Below, in pieces: positions 52,016-63,189 of a DNA stretch of 64,000 nt. How positions within the stretch are numbered: position 1 is the stretch's first letter; every line of letters begins with the position of its first letter. The translations under genes and the position numbers were made by a program. A model generated the notes under the pieces. The model saw nothing but the letters and a program-made list of their open reading frames with translations, did not search any database and was not told the origin of the DNA. The stretch comes from Agromyces cerinus (GTDB lineage: Bacteria > Actinomycetota > Actinomycetes > Actinomycetales > Microbacteriaceae): contig NZ_JAFBCT010000001.1 of NCBI RefSeq assembly GCF_016907835.1, positions 1,116,001 to 1,180,000 on the forward strand. Reading direction: 5' to 3'.

Positions 52016-55000
52016 CTATCGCAGGGCCGCGATCGAGCGAATGGTGCCGCGAGCGAGCCGCAGCTGTCGTTCGTAGGTCGCGGCGAGCACGACGAGCAGC
52101 ACGCCTGCGATGCCGAGCCACAGCCACCACCACACGGCCTCGTAGAGGTCGGTGATCCACGGCCAGAGCTGCACGAGGGCGTGCACGAGCAGCACGGCAC
52201 CGCCGAGCAGCAGCGGCGCCTGCAGGCGCCGAACGGCGCCGAGGACCAGCACGACGACCGCGACGATTCCGAGCGTCACGATGCGCCAGAGCTGCGGATC
52301 GGTGAAGTCGGCGAAGAACGGCGGCACGAGCAGCACGCCGAGGCCGGGGCCGAGCGCCGGCCAGCTGCCGAGTTCGGGGGAGCGGCGCATGCGGAACCAT
52401 CCGACGCCGATGAGCGCAACGCCGAGCGACGCGGTGACGAGGTCGAACGGGTCGAGCTGTCCGGAGAACAGCACGATCACGCCACCGAGCGTCAGCGTGC
52501 CGAGCATCGTCCAGACGAACACGGAGCCTGCGAGGGGTCTCCCCGTCGTCGCGGCCGACGCGATGCAGGCGAGTGCGAGCACAGGGAACAGCACGACCGA
52601 GCGGAGCAACGGCTCGTCGCCGTCGACGATCTCCAGCATCGTCGGCACGACGGCGATGGCGACGGATGCCGCGAGCATCACCTCTGCCAACCTGGCGAGC
52701 CGAGACGCGGTGCGCGCCCACATCACTGAGATCGTCACGCCCGCCGCGAGGGCGATGAGCGGCCAGAACTCGGCGATGAGCGCGCTGTCGGCATTGTCGG
52801 TGGCGACGGTGGCCCCGCGCACCAGACCGGCACCGGTGAACGCGACCCACCCGGTGAGCACGCCGAGCAGCCGCACGGGCACCCCCCGTGCCAGCTCGGG
52901 CAGGAACACCGAGGCGATCGCCACGACGATGCCGATCGAGACGAGCAGGAGCGCACGGAGCTCGGCCTCACCCGCGGTGCCGATGCTCGGGAGCGCCGCG
53001 ATCGCCGCAGCGGTCGCGAACAGCGCGGTGCGACCCTGCGCGGGAACGCTGCCGCTCGTGCGTCGCCAGGTGATCAACCCGCCGGCGAGGGCGAGCGCGG
53101 CGGCGAGCGGCAGCGTGTACGCCTCGACGCTGACCGGGCGGTCGGCCGCGTCGACCGAGAGCCACGCCCACACCGTCGAGACGCCGAGCGCGAGGCTCAC
53201 CCAGCCGAGATGCCGGGCCGGAGACTGACCGCCGATCGGATCGCCCGCGAGCGCGGCGAGCACGATCGGCACCGGCGTCAGCAGCAGGAGCACGAGCCAG
53301 AGCTCCGAGGAGCCGAATGACCCGGTGACGCCTGAGACGAGCGCGACCACCGCGACGACGCCCACGGCGACGGCCCAGACGAGCCGGGCACGGCTCGCGC
53401 GCTCGGGCACCACGTGAGCCAGTGCCGCGCCGAGCAGGGCGGCGCCCGCGATGCCGACGCCGACGGTCTCCCACCCGAACGCCTCGTCGACGACGACCGC
53501 CGAGACGAAGGCGAGCGCGAGCGGAGTCGTCGCGGCGAATGCGACGCGCAGCGCCTCGGGCGCGCCGAGACGCAACCAGAGCACCCCGGCGATGACGAAG
53601 ATGCCCGCGGGCACCCAGCGCCACGAGGCATCCGTCTCGAAGGCGAGTGCCCAGATCGAGATCACGGATGCCGCGAACGGCGGCGTCACCGCGCACAGGC
53701 GATCGCTCGAGCTGCCGAAGCGCACGACCGCGGCGGCGACGAGGAGCACGGAGGAGGTGACGGCGAGCCACATCCACGGCTCGATGAGCTGCAGGTCGTC
53801 GGGAGTCTGCCAGAACGGGATGGAGAACACGGCGAAGACGAAGAGCGTCGACGCGATCGCGAGGTGCGCCGCACCGACCGCCGGTACGGCGACCGCAGGC
53901 CAGACCCGGCGCGCGATGACGCGGCCGACGATCGCGAGTGCGATCACGGTCGCCGCGACCCACGGCCACATCGTGGCGTTGGAGTAGCCCACCCACCACG
54001 CGAATGCGGCACTGGCGCTGCCGCCGACCGCGAGCGTCGCGAGCAGGCCGGGAACCGCGAGGCGATGCCGGAACGCGGCGATGACGAGCGCGCCGCCGGC
54101 GAGCACGAGGAGCAGTGCGGCAGCGATCGCGGGGCCGGGGGCGACGCAGGCGACGGCGATGCCGCTCGCGAAGGCCGCAGCGGTCGGGATCGCGGCCAGT
54201 GCTCGGCCGCGCCGCACGAGCACCGAGATGACGAGAGCGCCGGCAGCCACGACGACGGGCACGAGCACCGCGGTGAGATCGTGATCGGGGGTGCCCGGCT
54301 GCAGCTGCTCGTCGAGCTCGAGGTTCCACGGCGGCACGCTTCCGGCGAACCTCGTCCAGACGACGCTGAAGCCGAGGAACACCCCGGGAAGCACCGAGCA
54401 GGCGGCGACGGCGATCGCCGCGACCAACGCTGCGAGCGAATCCCGTGCGGCAGTGCCCGTCAGTCGCGTGCCGGCGGCGAAGACGGCGGCGACGGCACCC
54501 GCGGCCGCGGGTGCGAGCCAGAGCGAGACCTCGCTGCCGAGCTCGCCGAAGATCGCCAGGGCCGGTGCCAGCGCGAGGCTCAGGCCGAACGCCGGCGCCG
54601 CGATCCGGGCCCAGACCGCACCGAGCCCGCGCCGCAGCCGCACCGCGACCAGCGCGATCAGCCATGCGGCCGCCACCACGAGGTACCACCACAGCCGGCT
54701 CCACGCGACCTCGGGCAGCGCCCAGTACGCGGGGAGGAGGGCGAGCGCTCCGCCGACGAAGCCTGCCGCCATCACGATGGTGCGCTCGACCGTGGCGGGC
54801 AGCAGCACGGCCGCCGACCCCAGGAGGGAGACGGCGAGGAATCCGACCCAGAACGGGGTGCTGAGCTGGTCGTCGGGCGCAGCCTCGCTGGCGAGCAGGA
54901 ACACGCCGACGGGAGCGAACACGGCCGCGGCGATGCCGGCGACGCGGATGCCGCTCGCCGCTCGCACGCCGACCAGCACCGCGGCGACGACGAGCAGGGC

Positions 55001-55789
55001 GCCGCCGAGGTAGGCCGACGTGCCGATGGTCTCGGTGCCGAACAGCATGTTGGCCCGCACGATCCACACGTCGAGGAGCAACAGCACGATGGCGACGGAT
55101 GCCACGCCCTCGGCGGTGCCGGGAAGGCGGCGGGCCCTGAGCAGCCACGCGACGCCGAGCACGAGCACGCTCGCCACGGCGATGATGATCGAGCGCACCT
55201 CGAGGGACGCGACGAGGTAGGCGACGAAGAGGAACACGATCGCCGTGATGGAGATGAGCACGACGCCGAGCGTCAGGAGCAGCACCTGCACGCCCGAGCG
55301 TCCGGAGCGAGGCGCGGCGACCGGCGCGGTCGCGCCCGCGGGTGCCGGAGCAGAGGCCTGGAGCTGCTGGGGGATCGGGGTCGGGGTCGGAGTCACTGCC
55401 GGAGTCGGCGGCACTGGTACCGGCACCGACAGCACCGGCGGCGCCTGGGCCGGAACCATCGCGGGGGAGGGCGACGGCGTCGCCGCCGCAACGGGAGCAG
55501 CATGCGCCGCGGCATCCGTCACGCTCGCTGCCGCCTGGCGGACGCGGGAGGTCTGCGCCTCGCGCATCGTCGAGATGAGCGACTGCCGGTCGGCTTCGCG
55601 ATCGTGCAGTGCGCGACCGGCGGCGAGCAGCTCGCCCGCGGCGGGCACCGAGAGGTCGAGTCCGCAGGTGCCGCACACCGCGCTGCGCAGCGCGCTGAAG
55701 CAGGAGGGGCAGAGCGTCGTGTCGATCAGTTGCGCGGGGTCTGACGGCCAGCGTCGGAGGTCGCGGGCATCGGCGGGTTGCTCGGGCAT
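52016..55789 (-). CDS. Giant polytopic membrane protein with N-terminal zinc ribbon
   Basis: A 1257-residue protein. Residues 27-42 carry CPSC-8-CGTC, a zinc ribbon; about 45-110 are helical and Ala/Arg-rich; about 110-165 are a Pro/Ala/Val linker (VPVPVPPTPAVTPTPTPIP). From about 170 to the end there are some thirty hydrophobic helices in near-continuous succession with short loops. Nothing catalytic is visible. Relatives occur in other actinobacteria (SCO7322-like) without known role. ATG 55789 is chosen because the 16 codons before it read MWMIHRWRSRPWQSVA, which is not family-like. It is monocistronic. Confidence 0.85.
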   Translation of the reverse strand: MPEQPADARDLRRWPSDPAQLIDTTLCPSCFSALRSAVCGTCGLDLSVPAAGELLAAGRALHDREADRQSLISTMREAQTSRVRQAAASVTDAAAHAAPVAAATPSPSPAMVPAQAPPVLSVPVPVPPTPAVTPTPTPIPQQLQASAPAPAGATAPVAAPRSGRSGVQVLLLTLGVVLISITAIVFLFVAYLVASLEVRSIIIAVASVLVLGVAWLLRARRLPGTAEGVASVAIVLLLLDVWIVRANMLFGTETIGTSAYLGGALLVVAAVLVGVRAASGIRVAGIAAAVFAPVGVFLLASEAAPDDQLSTPFWVGFLAVSLLGSAAVLLPATVERTIVMAAGFVGGALALLPAYWALPEVAWSRLWWYLVVAAAWLIALVAVRLRRGLGAVWARIAAPAFGLSLALAPALAIFGELGSEVSLWLAPAAAGAVAAVFAAGTRLTGTAARDSLAALVAAIAVAACSVLPGVFLGFSVVWTRFAGSVPPWNLELDEQLQPGTPDHDLTAVLVPVVVAAGALVISVLVRRGRALAAIPTAAAFASGIAVACVAPGPAIAAALLLVLAGGALVIAAFRHRLAVPGLLATLAVGGSASAAFAWWVGYSNATMWPWVAATVIALAIVGRVIARRVWPAVAVPAVGAAHLAIASTLFVFAVFSIPFWQTPDDLQLIEPWMWLAVTSSVLLVAAAVVRFGSSSDRLCAVTPPFAASVISIWALAFETDASWRWVPAGIFVIAGVLWLRLGAPEALRVAFAATTPLALAFVSAVVVDEAFGWETVGVGIAGAALLGAALAHVVPERASRARLVWAVAVGVVAVVALVSGVTGSFGSSELWLVLLLLTPVPIVLAALAGDPIGGQSPARHLGWVSLALGVSTVWAWLSVDAADRPVSVEAYTLPLAAALALAGGLITWRRTSGSVPAQGRTALFATAAAIAALPSIGTAGEAELRALLLVSIGIVVAIASVFLPELARGVPVRLLGVLTGWVAFTGAGLVRGATVATDNADSALIAEFWPLIALAAGVTISVMWARTASRLARLAEVMLAASVAIAVVPTMLEIVDGDEPLLRSVVLFPVLALACIASAATTGRPLAGSVFVWTMLGTLTLGGVIVLFSGQLDPFDLVTASLGVALIGVGWFRMRRSPELGSWPALGPGLGVLLVPPFFADFTDPQLWRIVTLGIVAVVVLVLGAVRRLQAPLLLGGAVLLVHALVQLWPWITDLYEAVWWWLWLGIAGVLLVVLAATYERQLRLARGTIRSIAALR

Positions 55790-55892
55790 GGCCACACTCT
55801 GCCACGGTCGCGAGCGCCAGCGGTGGATCATCCACAACTCGGTGTCGGGCGCCCGAACCCGGGATGCACAGCAGGGGCCTCACGCTGTGCAG

Positions 55893-55898
55893 TAGACT
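55893..55898 (+). promoter_or_regulatory. -10 box, probably of tRNA-Pro
   Basis: TAGACT in the 180-bp gap before the tRNA has no -35 match I trust. GCATGC occurs twice (55921, 55931) between it and the tRNA. Confidence 0.35.
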
Positions 55899-55970
55899 TT
55901 CTGGGGTCCATCCGTCTGACGCATGCTTTCGCATGCCCGCACGGCTGAATCGACGAGTTGAGTCGCGACT

Positions 55971-56044
55971 CGGGGCGTAGCTCAGCTTGGTAGAGCGCCC
56001 GCTTTGGGAGCGGGAGGTCGCAGGTTCGAATCCTGTCGCCCCGA
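55971..56044 (+). tRNA. tRNA-Pro (anticodon TGG)
   Basis: Acceptor CGGGGCG paired with CGCCCCG, D-arm AGCTCAGCTTGGTAGAGC, anticodon stem CCCGC/GCGGG with loop TTTGGGA, T-arm GCAGGTTCGAATCCTGT, discriminator A. CCA is not encoded. It is 49 bases upstream of tig, the usual position in actinobacteria. Confidence 0.95.
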
Positions 56045-56093
56045 CGAGTTCCAGGACTCGACACGAACTTCCACACAACAGGAGAACTTCCAC

Positions 56094-57563
56094 ATGCCGA
56101 CCACTTCGGTTGAGAAGCTGAGCCCCACTCGCGCCAAGCTCACCATCTCGGTGACGCCCGAGGAGCTGAAGCCCAGCATCGCCCACGCGTACGAGCACAT
56201 CGCCGAGCAGATCAACGTGCCCGGTTTCCGCAAGGGCAAGGTGCCGCCGCCCATCGTCGACCAGCGCGTCGGCAAGGGCGCCGTGCTCGAGCACGCCGTC
56301 AACGAGGGCCTCGACGGGTTCTACCGCGCCGCCGTCGCCGAGCACGAGCTGCGCCCCCTCGGTCGCCCCGAGGCCGACATCGTCGAGTGGCCCAGCGACA
56401 AGGACTTCTCGGGCGACCTGCTGCTCGCCATCGAGGTCGACGTGCGCCCCGAGATCGAGCTGCCCGCCTACGAGGGCATCGAGCTCACGGTCGACTCCGT
56501 CGAGGTCGCCGACGACGAGGTCGCCGAAGAGCTCGACCGCCTGCGCAGCCGCTTCGGCACGCTCATCACGGTCGACCGCCCCGCCAAGACCGGTGACTTC
56601 GTCACCCTCGACCTCGTCGCCAAGATCGACGACAACGAGGTCGACACCGCCAGCGGCATCTCGTACGAGCTCGGCTCGGGCGACCTGATCGAGGGCATCG
56701 ACGAGGCCCTCGACACGCTCTCCGCAGGCGAGACCACCACCTTCGCGTCGAAGCTCCTGGGCGGCGACCACGAGGGCGAGACCGCTGAGATCACCGTCAC
56801 CGTCTCCGCTGTGAAGGAGCGCGAGCTCCCCGCAGCCGACGACGACTTCGCGCAGATCGCGAGCGAGTTCGACACGCTCGTCGAGCTGACCGACAGCCTC
56901 AAGGAGCAGGTCGCGCGCAACAAGTCGTTCGGTCAGGGCAGCCAGGCCCGCGACCTCCTCGTCGACAAGCTCCTCGAGCTCGTCGAGGTTCCCGTCGCGC
57001 AGGCCGTCATCGACGACGAGGTGCACCGTCACCTCGAGAACGAGAACCGCCTCGAAGACGACGAGCACCGCGCAGAGGTCGCCGAGTCGAGCGAGAAGGC
57101 GTTCAAGACGCAGATCCTGCTCGACACGATCGCCGAGGCCGAGAAGGTCCAGGTCAGCCAGGACGAGCTGACCCAGTACCTCGTGCAGGGCGCAGCCCAG
57201 TACGGCATGGACCCGAACGAGTTCGTGCAGATCCTCAGCCAGAACGGTCAGATCCCCGCCATGGTCGGCGAGGTCGCGCGCAACAAGGCGCTCGCGATCG
57301 CGCTCGGCAAGGCGAGGGTGTCGGATGCCGCGGGCAAGCCCGTCGACCTCTCCGAGTTCACCGCCGTCGCCGCTGCCGAGGCTGAGGCCGAAGCAGAGGT
57401 CGTCGACGAGGCTGAAGAGATCGTCGAAGAGGCCGAGGCCGCCGAGAAGCCCGCGCCGAAGAAGCGCGCGCCGAAGAAGGCCGCCGCTGCCGACGAGGCC
57501 GCCGACGCTGCTGAGAAGCCCGCGCCGAAGAAGCGCGCAACGAAGAAGGCCGACGCCGAGTAA
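56094..57563 (+). CDS. tig: Trigger factor (ribosome-bound chaperone, peptidyl-prolyl isomerase)
   Basis: Ribosome-associated chaperone of 489 residues. The ribosome-binding loop is [11 protein letters not shown] (about 40-52; GFRKGK signature), the FKBP-type isomerase domain spans about 150-245, and a helical C-terminal chaperone domain follows. The end is a basic, low-complexity extension (about 450-489) with two near-identical copies of EKPAPKKRA, absent from E. coli trigger factor but common in actinobacteria. AGGAGAA precedes the ATG. A GC-rich hairpin follows the stop. Confidence 0.96.
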   Translation: MPTTSVEKLSPTRAKLTISVTPEELKPSIAHAYEHIAEQINVPGFRKGKVPPPIVDQRVGKGAVLEHAVNEGLDGFYRAAVAEHELRPLGRPEADIVEWPSDKDFSGDLLLAIEVDVRPEIELPAYEGIELTVDSVEVADDEVAEELDRLRSRFGTLITVDRPAKTGDFVTLDLVAKIDDNEVDTASGISYELGSGDLIEGIDEALDTLSAGETTTFASKLLGGDHEGETAEITVTVSAVKERELPAADDDFAQIASEFDTLVELTDSLKEQVARNKSFGQGSQARDLLVDKLLELVEVPVAQAVIDDEVHRHLENENRLEDDEHRAEVAESSEKAFKTQILLDTIAEAEKVQVSQDELTQYLVQGAAQYGMDPNEFVQILSQNGQIPAMVGEVARNKALAIALGKARVSDAAGKPVDLSEFTAVAAAEAEAEAEVVDEAEEIVEEAEAAEKPAPKKRAPKKAAAADEAADAAEKPAPKKRATKKADAE

Positions 57564-57580
57564 TTCGGTGATCGAACGGT

Positions 57581-57611
57581 GAAGGGGTCGGGCGTTTCGC
57601 CCGGCCCCTTC
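57581..57611. terminator. Hairpin terminator after tig
   Basis: GAAGGGG-T-CGGGCG, loop TTT, CGCCCG-G-CCCCTTC: a 14-bp stem with one G-T pair, 18 bases after the tig stop codon. Confidence 0.7.
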
Positions 57612-57634
57612 CCGCATTCACGGGAGGTACGTGC

Positions 57635-58117
57635 ATGAGCGACTGGCAGCAGCGGGTCGACGCGGTCTGGGCGTCGGCCCACGAGCTCGGCGACCACGAG
57701 GTGATCCGCCGCATCGACGCCCTCGCGGCAGAACGCCCGGCGGGTGACCCGATCGCGATCTTCGAGCGCGCCGGCGCTCGCGACTCGGCGGGCCTCGAGG
57801 CCGAGGCGGAGCCGCTCTATCGGCAGGCCATCGCGGGCGGGCTCTCGGGCTCCGAACGCATTCAGGCGCACGTGCAGCTCGCATCGACGATCCGCAACCT
57901 CGGGCGCCCGCTCGAGGCGATCGCCATGCTCGACGAGATCGAGCCCGAGTCCGGAGAACTGCGCGACGCCGTCGTCGCGTTCCGCGCCCTTGCACGGGTC
58001 GATGCGGGCGACGCGCGGCTCGCGGCATCCGAGGCCCTCGCAGCCCTCGCCCCGCACCTGCAGCGGTACCGGGTGTCGCTCGCCGCATACGCTGCAGAGC
58101 TCGCGGCATCCGCCTAG
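57635..58117 (+). CDS. Tetratricopeptide-repeat-like protein
   Basis: A 160-residue soluble, wholly helical protein with TPR-like pairs (AGLEAEAEPLYRQAIAGG, RIQAHVQLASTIRNLGRPLEAIAMLDEI). Proteins of this kind are common between tig and clpP in Microbacteriaceae and related actinobacteria; their partners are unknown. The ATG is preceded by GGGAGGT. The last residues are Ala-rich. Confidence 0.8.
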   Translation: MSDWQQRVDAVWASAHELGDHEVIRRIDALAAERPAGDPIAIFERAGARDSAGLEAEAEPLYRQAIAGGLSGSERIQAHVQLASTIRNLGRPLEAIAMLDEIEPESGELRDAVVAFRALARVDAGDARLAASEALAALAPHLQRYRVSLAAYAAELAASA

Positions 58118-58118
58118 G

Positions 58119-58136
58119 GCGAACAGCCCCGTTCGC
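58119..58136. promoter_or_regulatory. Inverted repeat upstream of clpP1
   Basis: GCGAAC and GTTCGC flank a six-base spacer, 15 bases before TAGATT (58152-58157), the likely -10 box. A related GTTCGCG/CGCGAAC repeat lies upstream of clpX. ClgR controls clp genes in other actinobacteria and could be the binder. Confidence 0.4.
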
Positions 58137-58190
58137 GCGCGTTGCACCGGATAGATTCGAGTGAACGCGACAACGGAAACGGAGCGACAC

Positions 58191-58775
58191 ATGGCCGAAC
58201 CGACACCAGGCACCGGTGTTTTCGATCGACTGCTGAAGGACCGCATCATCTGGCTTGGCTCCGAGGTGCGCGACGACAACGCGAACGAGATCGCGGCGAA
58301 GCTGCTGCTGCTCGCCGCCGAAGATGCCAAGAAAGACATCTACCTCTACGTGAACTCGCCCGGCGGATCGATCACGGCCGGCATGGCGATCTACGACACC
58401 ATGCAGTTCGTGCCGAACGACATCGTCACCGTCGGCATCGGCATGGCCGCCTCCATGGGGCAGCTGCTCCTGACGGCCGGCACCAAGGGCAAGCGATACA
58501 TCACCCCCAACGCCCGCGTGCTGCTGCACCAGCCGCACGGCGGCTTCGGCGGCACGGCGAGCGACATCCAGACGCAGGCGCAGCTCATCCTCGACATGAA
58601 GAAGCGACTCGCGGAGATCACGGCGGCGCAGACGGGCAAGACCGTCGAGCAGATCAACGCCGACGGCGACCGCGACCGCTGGTTCAACGCGCAGGAGGCC
58701 CTCGAGTACGGCTTCGTCGACCACATCCGCGAATCGGCCCTCGACGTGGCCGGCGGCGGCGGAACCCAGGCGTAG
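58191..58775 (+). CDS. clpP1: ATP-dependent Clp protease proteolytic subunit 1
   Basis: Serine protease subunit of 194 residues that assembles into the Clp chamber and degrades proteins unfolded by ClpX or ClpC. The triad is intact: Ser in GMAASMGQ, His in LLHQPHGG and Asp in [29 protein letters not shown] is the oligomer handle. I chose ATG 58191 with GGAG upstream; an in-frame GTG at 58161 is too close to the -10 box at 58152. clpP2 follows after 27 bases. Confidence 0.96.
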   Translation: MAEPTPGTGVFDRLLKDRIIWLGSEVRDDNANEIAAKLLLLAAEDAKKDIYLYVNSPGGSITAGMAIYDTMQFVPNDIVTVGIGMAASMGQLLLTAGTKGKRYITPNARVLLHQPHGGFGGTASDIQTQAQLILDMKKRLAEITAAQTGKTVEQINADGDRDRWFNAQEALEYGFVDHIRESALDVAGGGGTQA

Positions 58776-58802
58776 GCACTCGAGAGAAGAGAGAACGAGC
58801 GA

Positions 58803-59471
58803 ATGAACATCCCTGCTTTCGGTGGCACCGCCTTCAACGGCGTCCAGGCACCGGGCTCGCGCTACATCCTGCCGAGCTTCGAGGAGCGCACGGCCTACGG
58901 CTACAAGCGCCAAGACCCCTACGCCAAGCTGTTCGAGGACCGCATCATCTTCCTCGGCGTGCAGGTCGACGACGCATCCGCCGACGACATCATGGCGCAG
59001 CTGCTCGTGCTGGAGTCGATGGACCCCGACCGCGACATCATCCTCTACATCAACTCGCCCGGTGGCTCCTTCACTGCCATGACCGCGATCTACGACACGA
59101 TGCAGTACATCCGTCCGCAGATCCAGACGGTCGTGCTCGGCCAGGCCGCCTCGGCCGCCGCGGTGATCGCGGCAGCCGGCACGCCGGGCAAGCGCCTCGC
59201 ACTGCCGAACGCCCGTGTGCTCATCCACCAGCCCGCCATGGGCGAGGCAGGTCACGGCCAGGCGTCCGACATCGAGATCCAGGCCGCCGAGATCATGCGC
59301 ATGCGCTCGTGGCTCGAGGAGACGCTGTCGCGTCACTCGAACCGCACGCCCGAGCAGGTGCACACCGACATCGACCGCGACAAGATCCTGTCGGCGAGCG
59401 AAGCGCTCGAGTACGGTCTCATCGACCAGGTGCTCAGCTCGCGCAAGAGCCTGCCGGCGATCACGCGATAA
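58803..59471 (+). CDS. clpP2: ATP-dependent Clp protease proteolytic subunit 2
   Basis: Second ClpP paralogue, 222 residues, with an N-terminal extension of about 30 residues (probable propeptide). The triad is Ser in GQAASAAAV, His in LIHQPAMG and Asp in DIDRDKIL. In actinobacteria ClpP1 and ClpP2 form a mixed tetradecamer in which each ring has a different subunit. The AAA ATPase gene starts eleven bases after its stop. Confidence 0.96.
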   Translation: MNIPAFGGTAFNGVQAPGSRYILPSFEERTAYGYKRQDPYAKLFEDRIIFLGVQVDDASADDIMAQLLVLESMDPDRDIILYINSPGGSFTAMTAIYDTMQYIRPQIQTVVLGQAASAAAVIAAAGTPGKRLALPNARVLIHQPAMGEAGHGQASDIEIQAAEIMRMRSWLEETLSRHSNRTPEQVHTDIDRDKILSASEALEYGLIDQVLSSRKSLPAITR

Positions 59472-59482
59472 CGCGCCGCACC

Positions 59483-60238
59483 GTGAACGCGGCGGATGAC
59501 TGGCTGCACGAAAGCCGGGCCATCCGCCGCGTTTCGCTGTCTCCGGATGCCGCGATCGACCGTGTCGCCTGGCCCGCGAGCATTCCGGCGATCGACCAGC
59601 TGATCGGCGACGGCGGCATCGAGTTCTCGCCGGGCCTGACGTTTCTGGTGGGCGAGAACGGCAGCGGCAAGTCCACGCTGCTCGAGGGCATCGCCATGGC
59701 CTACGGGCTGCCGCCCGAGGGCGGCAGCAGCAACGGCGGCACATCGACCCGGCCGAGCGAGTCGCCGCTCGCGGAGTGGCTGCGCATCGAGCGCAGCCCG
59801 TCGGCGCCGAGGTGGGGGTTCTTCCTCCGGTCCGAGACGATGCACGGCTACTACAGCTACCTCGAGGGGCTGCCCGACAGCCCCGATCGGCATCTGCACT
59901 CGCTCAGCCACGGCGAGTCCTTCAACGACCTGCTCGACAACAAGCTGAACCACCCGCGTTACCGGGCGGGGCTCGTGTGCCTCGACGAGCCCGAAGCGGC
60001 GCTCTCGTTCTCATCGATCCTCGGGTGGATCGCGGGCCTCGACCGCATGGTCGCCCGCGGCACCCAGATCATCTGCGCGACGCACTCGCCGGTGCTGGCG
60101 TCCGTGCCGGGCGCCACCATTCTCGAACTGGGGGAGTGGGGCATCCGCGAGACGAGCTGGGAGGAGCTCGAACTCGTCGCCCACTGGCGCGGGTATCTCG
60201 ACGATCCGCGGCGCTACCTCCGCCACCTCCTCGACTGA
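59483..60238 (+). CDS. AAA family ATPase (ABC/SMC-like fold)
   Basis: A 251-residue soluble ATPase: GENGSGKSTLLEGIAMAYG (Walker A), LHSLSHGESF (ABC-signature position), GLVCLDEPEAALSF (Walker B with catalytic Glu) and IICATHSPVLAS (H-loop). It has no membrane or DNA-binding domain and resembles stand-alone PF13304 ATPases, which occur widely as single genes or with nucleases. GTG 59483 is eleven bases after clpP2, so it interrupts the clpP-clpX series. The role is unknown. Confidence 0.85.
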   Translation: MNAADDWLHESRAIRRVSLSPDAAIDRVAWPASIPAIDQLIGDGGIEFSPGLTFLVGENGSGKSTLLEGIAMAYGLPPEGGSSNGGTSTRPSESPLAEWLRIERSPSAPRWGFFLRSETMHGYYSYLEGLPDSPDRHLHSLSHGESFNDLLDNKLNHPRYRAGLVCLDEPEAALSFSSILGWIAGLDRMVARGTQIICATHSPVLASVPGATILELGEWGIRETSWEELELVAHWRGYLDDPRRYLRHLLD

Positions 60239-60246
60239 ACGTCCCG

Positions 60247-60263
60247 GTTCGCGTCCCGCGAAC
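60247..60263. promoter_or_regulatory. Inverted repeat GTTCGCG-TCC-CGCGAAC upstream of clpX
   Basis: A perfect 7-bp repeat nine bases after the ATPase stop codon. It could be a terminator hairpin or a regulator site; the same half-site occurs upstream of clpP1. Confidence 0.45.
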
Positions 60264-60315
60264 GACCGAGCGTGTCGAATCCCGCGCGCTACCCTCGATC
60301 GGCCCGATCTCGGGC

Positions 60316-60321
60316 TAGGCT
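60316..60321 (+). promoter_or_regulatory. -10 box of clpX
   Basis: TAGGCT lies 31 bases before the clpX ATG; the leader contains GGGAGGG as ribosome-binding site. Confidence 0.45.
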
Positions 60322-60352
60322 CGGAACAGATTCGTCGACAGGGAGGGTTTCG

Positions 60353-61630
<1,278 letters not shown>

Positions 61631-62889
61631 CCCGGGCCGAGAGCGAGCGCCGCCCATCTTCCACACCGTCGTCGCGGGCGTCATCGCGGCCATCACCGGA
61701 TTCGCGAGTTCCTTCGCCCTGGTGATCGCGGGGCTGGTCGCCGTCGGTGCCACGGAGACGCAGGCGGCCTCGGGGCTGTTCGCGCTCTGCATCGCGACCG
61801 GACTGCTCTGCATCGTGCTGCCGCTCATCACGCGCATGCCGGTGTCGTTCGCCTGGTCCACGCCCGGTGCGGCCCTCCTCGTGGCCGCGGCAGCGACCAC
61901 GCAACAGTTCGCCGCTGCGATCGGCGCGTTCATCGTGTGCGGCGTGCTCATCGTGCTCGCGGGTCTCTGGCCCGCCCTCGGCCGGGCGATCACGAGCATC
62001 CCGAAGCCGATCGCCAGCGCGATGCTCGCCGGCATCCTCTTCCCGATCTGCGTGGCACCGGTGTTCGCTGCGGTCGAGCAGCCGGCGATCGCCGTGCCCA
62101 TGGTGCTCGTGTGGCTGCTCCTCGCTCGCCTCGCGCCGCGCTGGGCGGTGCCCGCGGCGATGCTGGTCGCGGTGATCGGCATCGCCGTGCTCGCGGGGCC
62201 CGCGGTGCTCGCCAGCGAGGCCGTGCGACCGCAGCTGCAGTTCGTGGCTCCCGTCTTCGATCCGTTCGTGATCGTGAGCCTCGGCCTCCCGCTCTTCATC
62301 GTGACGATGGCCGGGCAGAACGTGCCGGGATTCGCCGTGATGTCGACGTTCGGCTATCGCCTGGCGCCGAGGCCGGTGCTCGTCGCCTCGGGCGTCGCCT
62401 CGGTCGGCGCGGCGTTCGCCGGCGGTCACGCGCTGAACCTCGCCGCGATCACGGCGGCGATCATGGCGAGCCCCGAGTCGAACCCCGACCCCCGTCGGCG
62501 CTGGGTCGCGACGTTCACCTCGGGCATCGTCTACCTCGTGCTCGGAGCCGGCGCGGGTCTCGCCGCCGCGGTGGTGCAGGCGTCGCCGCCGATCATCATC
62601 ACCGCCGTCGCAGGCCTCGCACTGCTCGGAGCCATGGTCACCGCGTTGACCGGCGCGCTCGAAGACCCGCGTCAGCGCATCACCGCCATCGGCACCTTCC
62701 TCGTGACCGCGTCGGGGGTCGCCGTGATCGGCATCGGCTCCGCGTTCTGGGGTCTCGTCGTGGGTGGGGTGCTCATGCTCTGGTTGGGGCGAGGCGCGTC
62801 CGCCCCCGTCGCCACCGCACCCTCCCCAGAGGCCGCAGCACCCCATTCGGGCGGCGGCGAGCACGATCGCGATACGGAATCCGCGTAAG

Positions 62890-63174
62890 TCAGTCGAAGA
62901 CGCGCACGAGCTCCCAGCGGTCGTCGCGGAGACGCACGTCGAAGACGTGCGTCTCGCCATCATCGGCGCTCGCCTGGAATCGCCAGCCGGTGATCTGCAG
63001 TGGGGGGCGCCCGGGGGACACGTCGTAGCGAGCCACCGGAGTCCACCAGTCGCACGGGCCGACAAGAGTCGTCGGCGTATCGCTCACGCGGAACCGACGT
63101 GACCGCCACACCAGTCGCTCGGGGCGGCCGTCGTCGCTGGTCCACAGCTCGACGTACTCCTGCACGAGCGACAT
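62890..63174 (-). CDS. Small DUF6504-like protein with an SOS box
   Basis: A 94-residue protein (MSLVQEYVELWTSDDGRPERLVWRSRRFRV...TGWRFQASAD..VFDVRL) with the Trp/Arg-rich pattern of DUF6504, a family I recall near mutasome genes (imuB, dnaE2) in actinobacteria. ATG 63174 is preferred, with GAGG upstream, over GTG 63180. A LexA-type palindrome lies 15 bases upstream, so induction by DNA damage is likely. No repair genes are adjacent here. Confidence 0.75.
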   Translation of the reverse strand: MSLVQEYVELWTSDDGRPERLVWRSRRFRVSDTPTTLVGPCDWWTPVARYDVSPGRPPLQITGWRFQASADDGETHVFDVRLRDDRWELVRVFD

Positions 63175-63189
63175 GGGCACCTCACCGAT

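Noticed and set aside
55921..55936. Two GCATGC words before tRNA-Pro as an operator or integration site
   Set aside because: Only six bases each, inside a tRNA leader, with no integrase, no duplicated tRNA 3' end and no island boundary nearby.
52968..57617. A 1549-codon minus-strand frame covering tig, tRNA-Pro and the giant membrane protein gene
   Set aside because: It is antisense to tig and out of frame in the membrane protein gene; composition is that of a GC-driven shadow and it crosses a tRNA gene.
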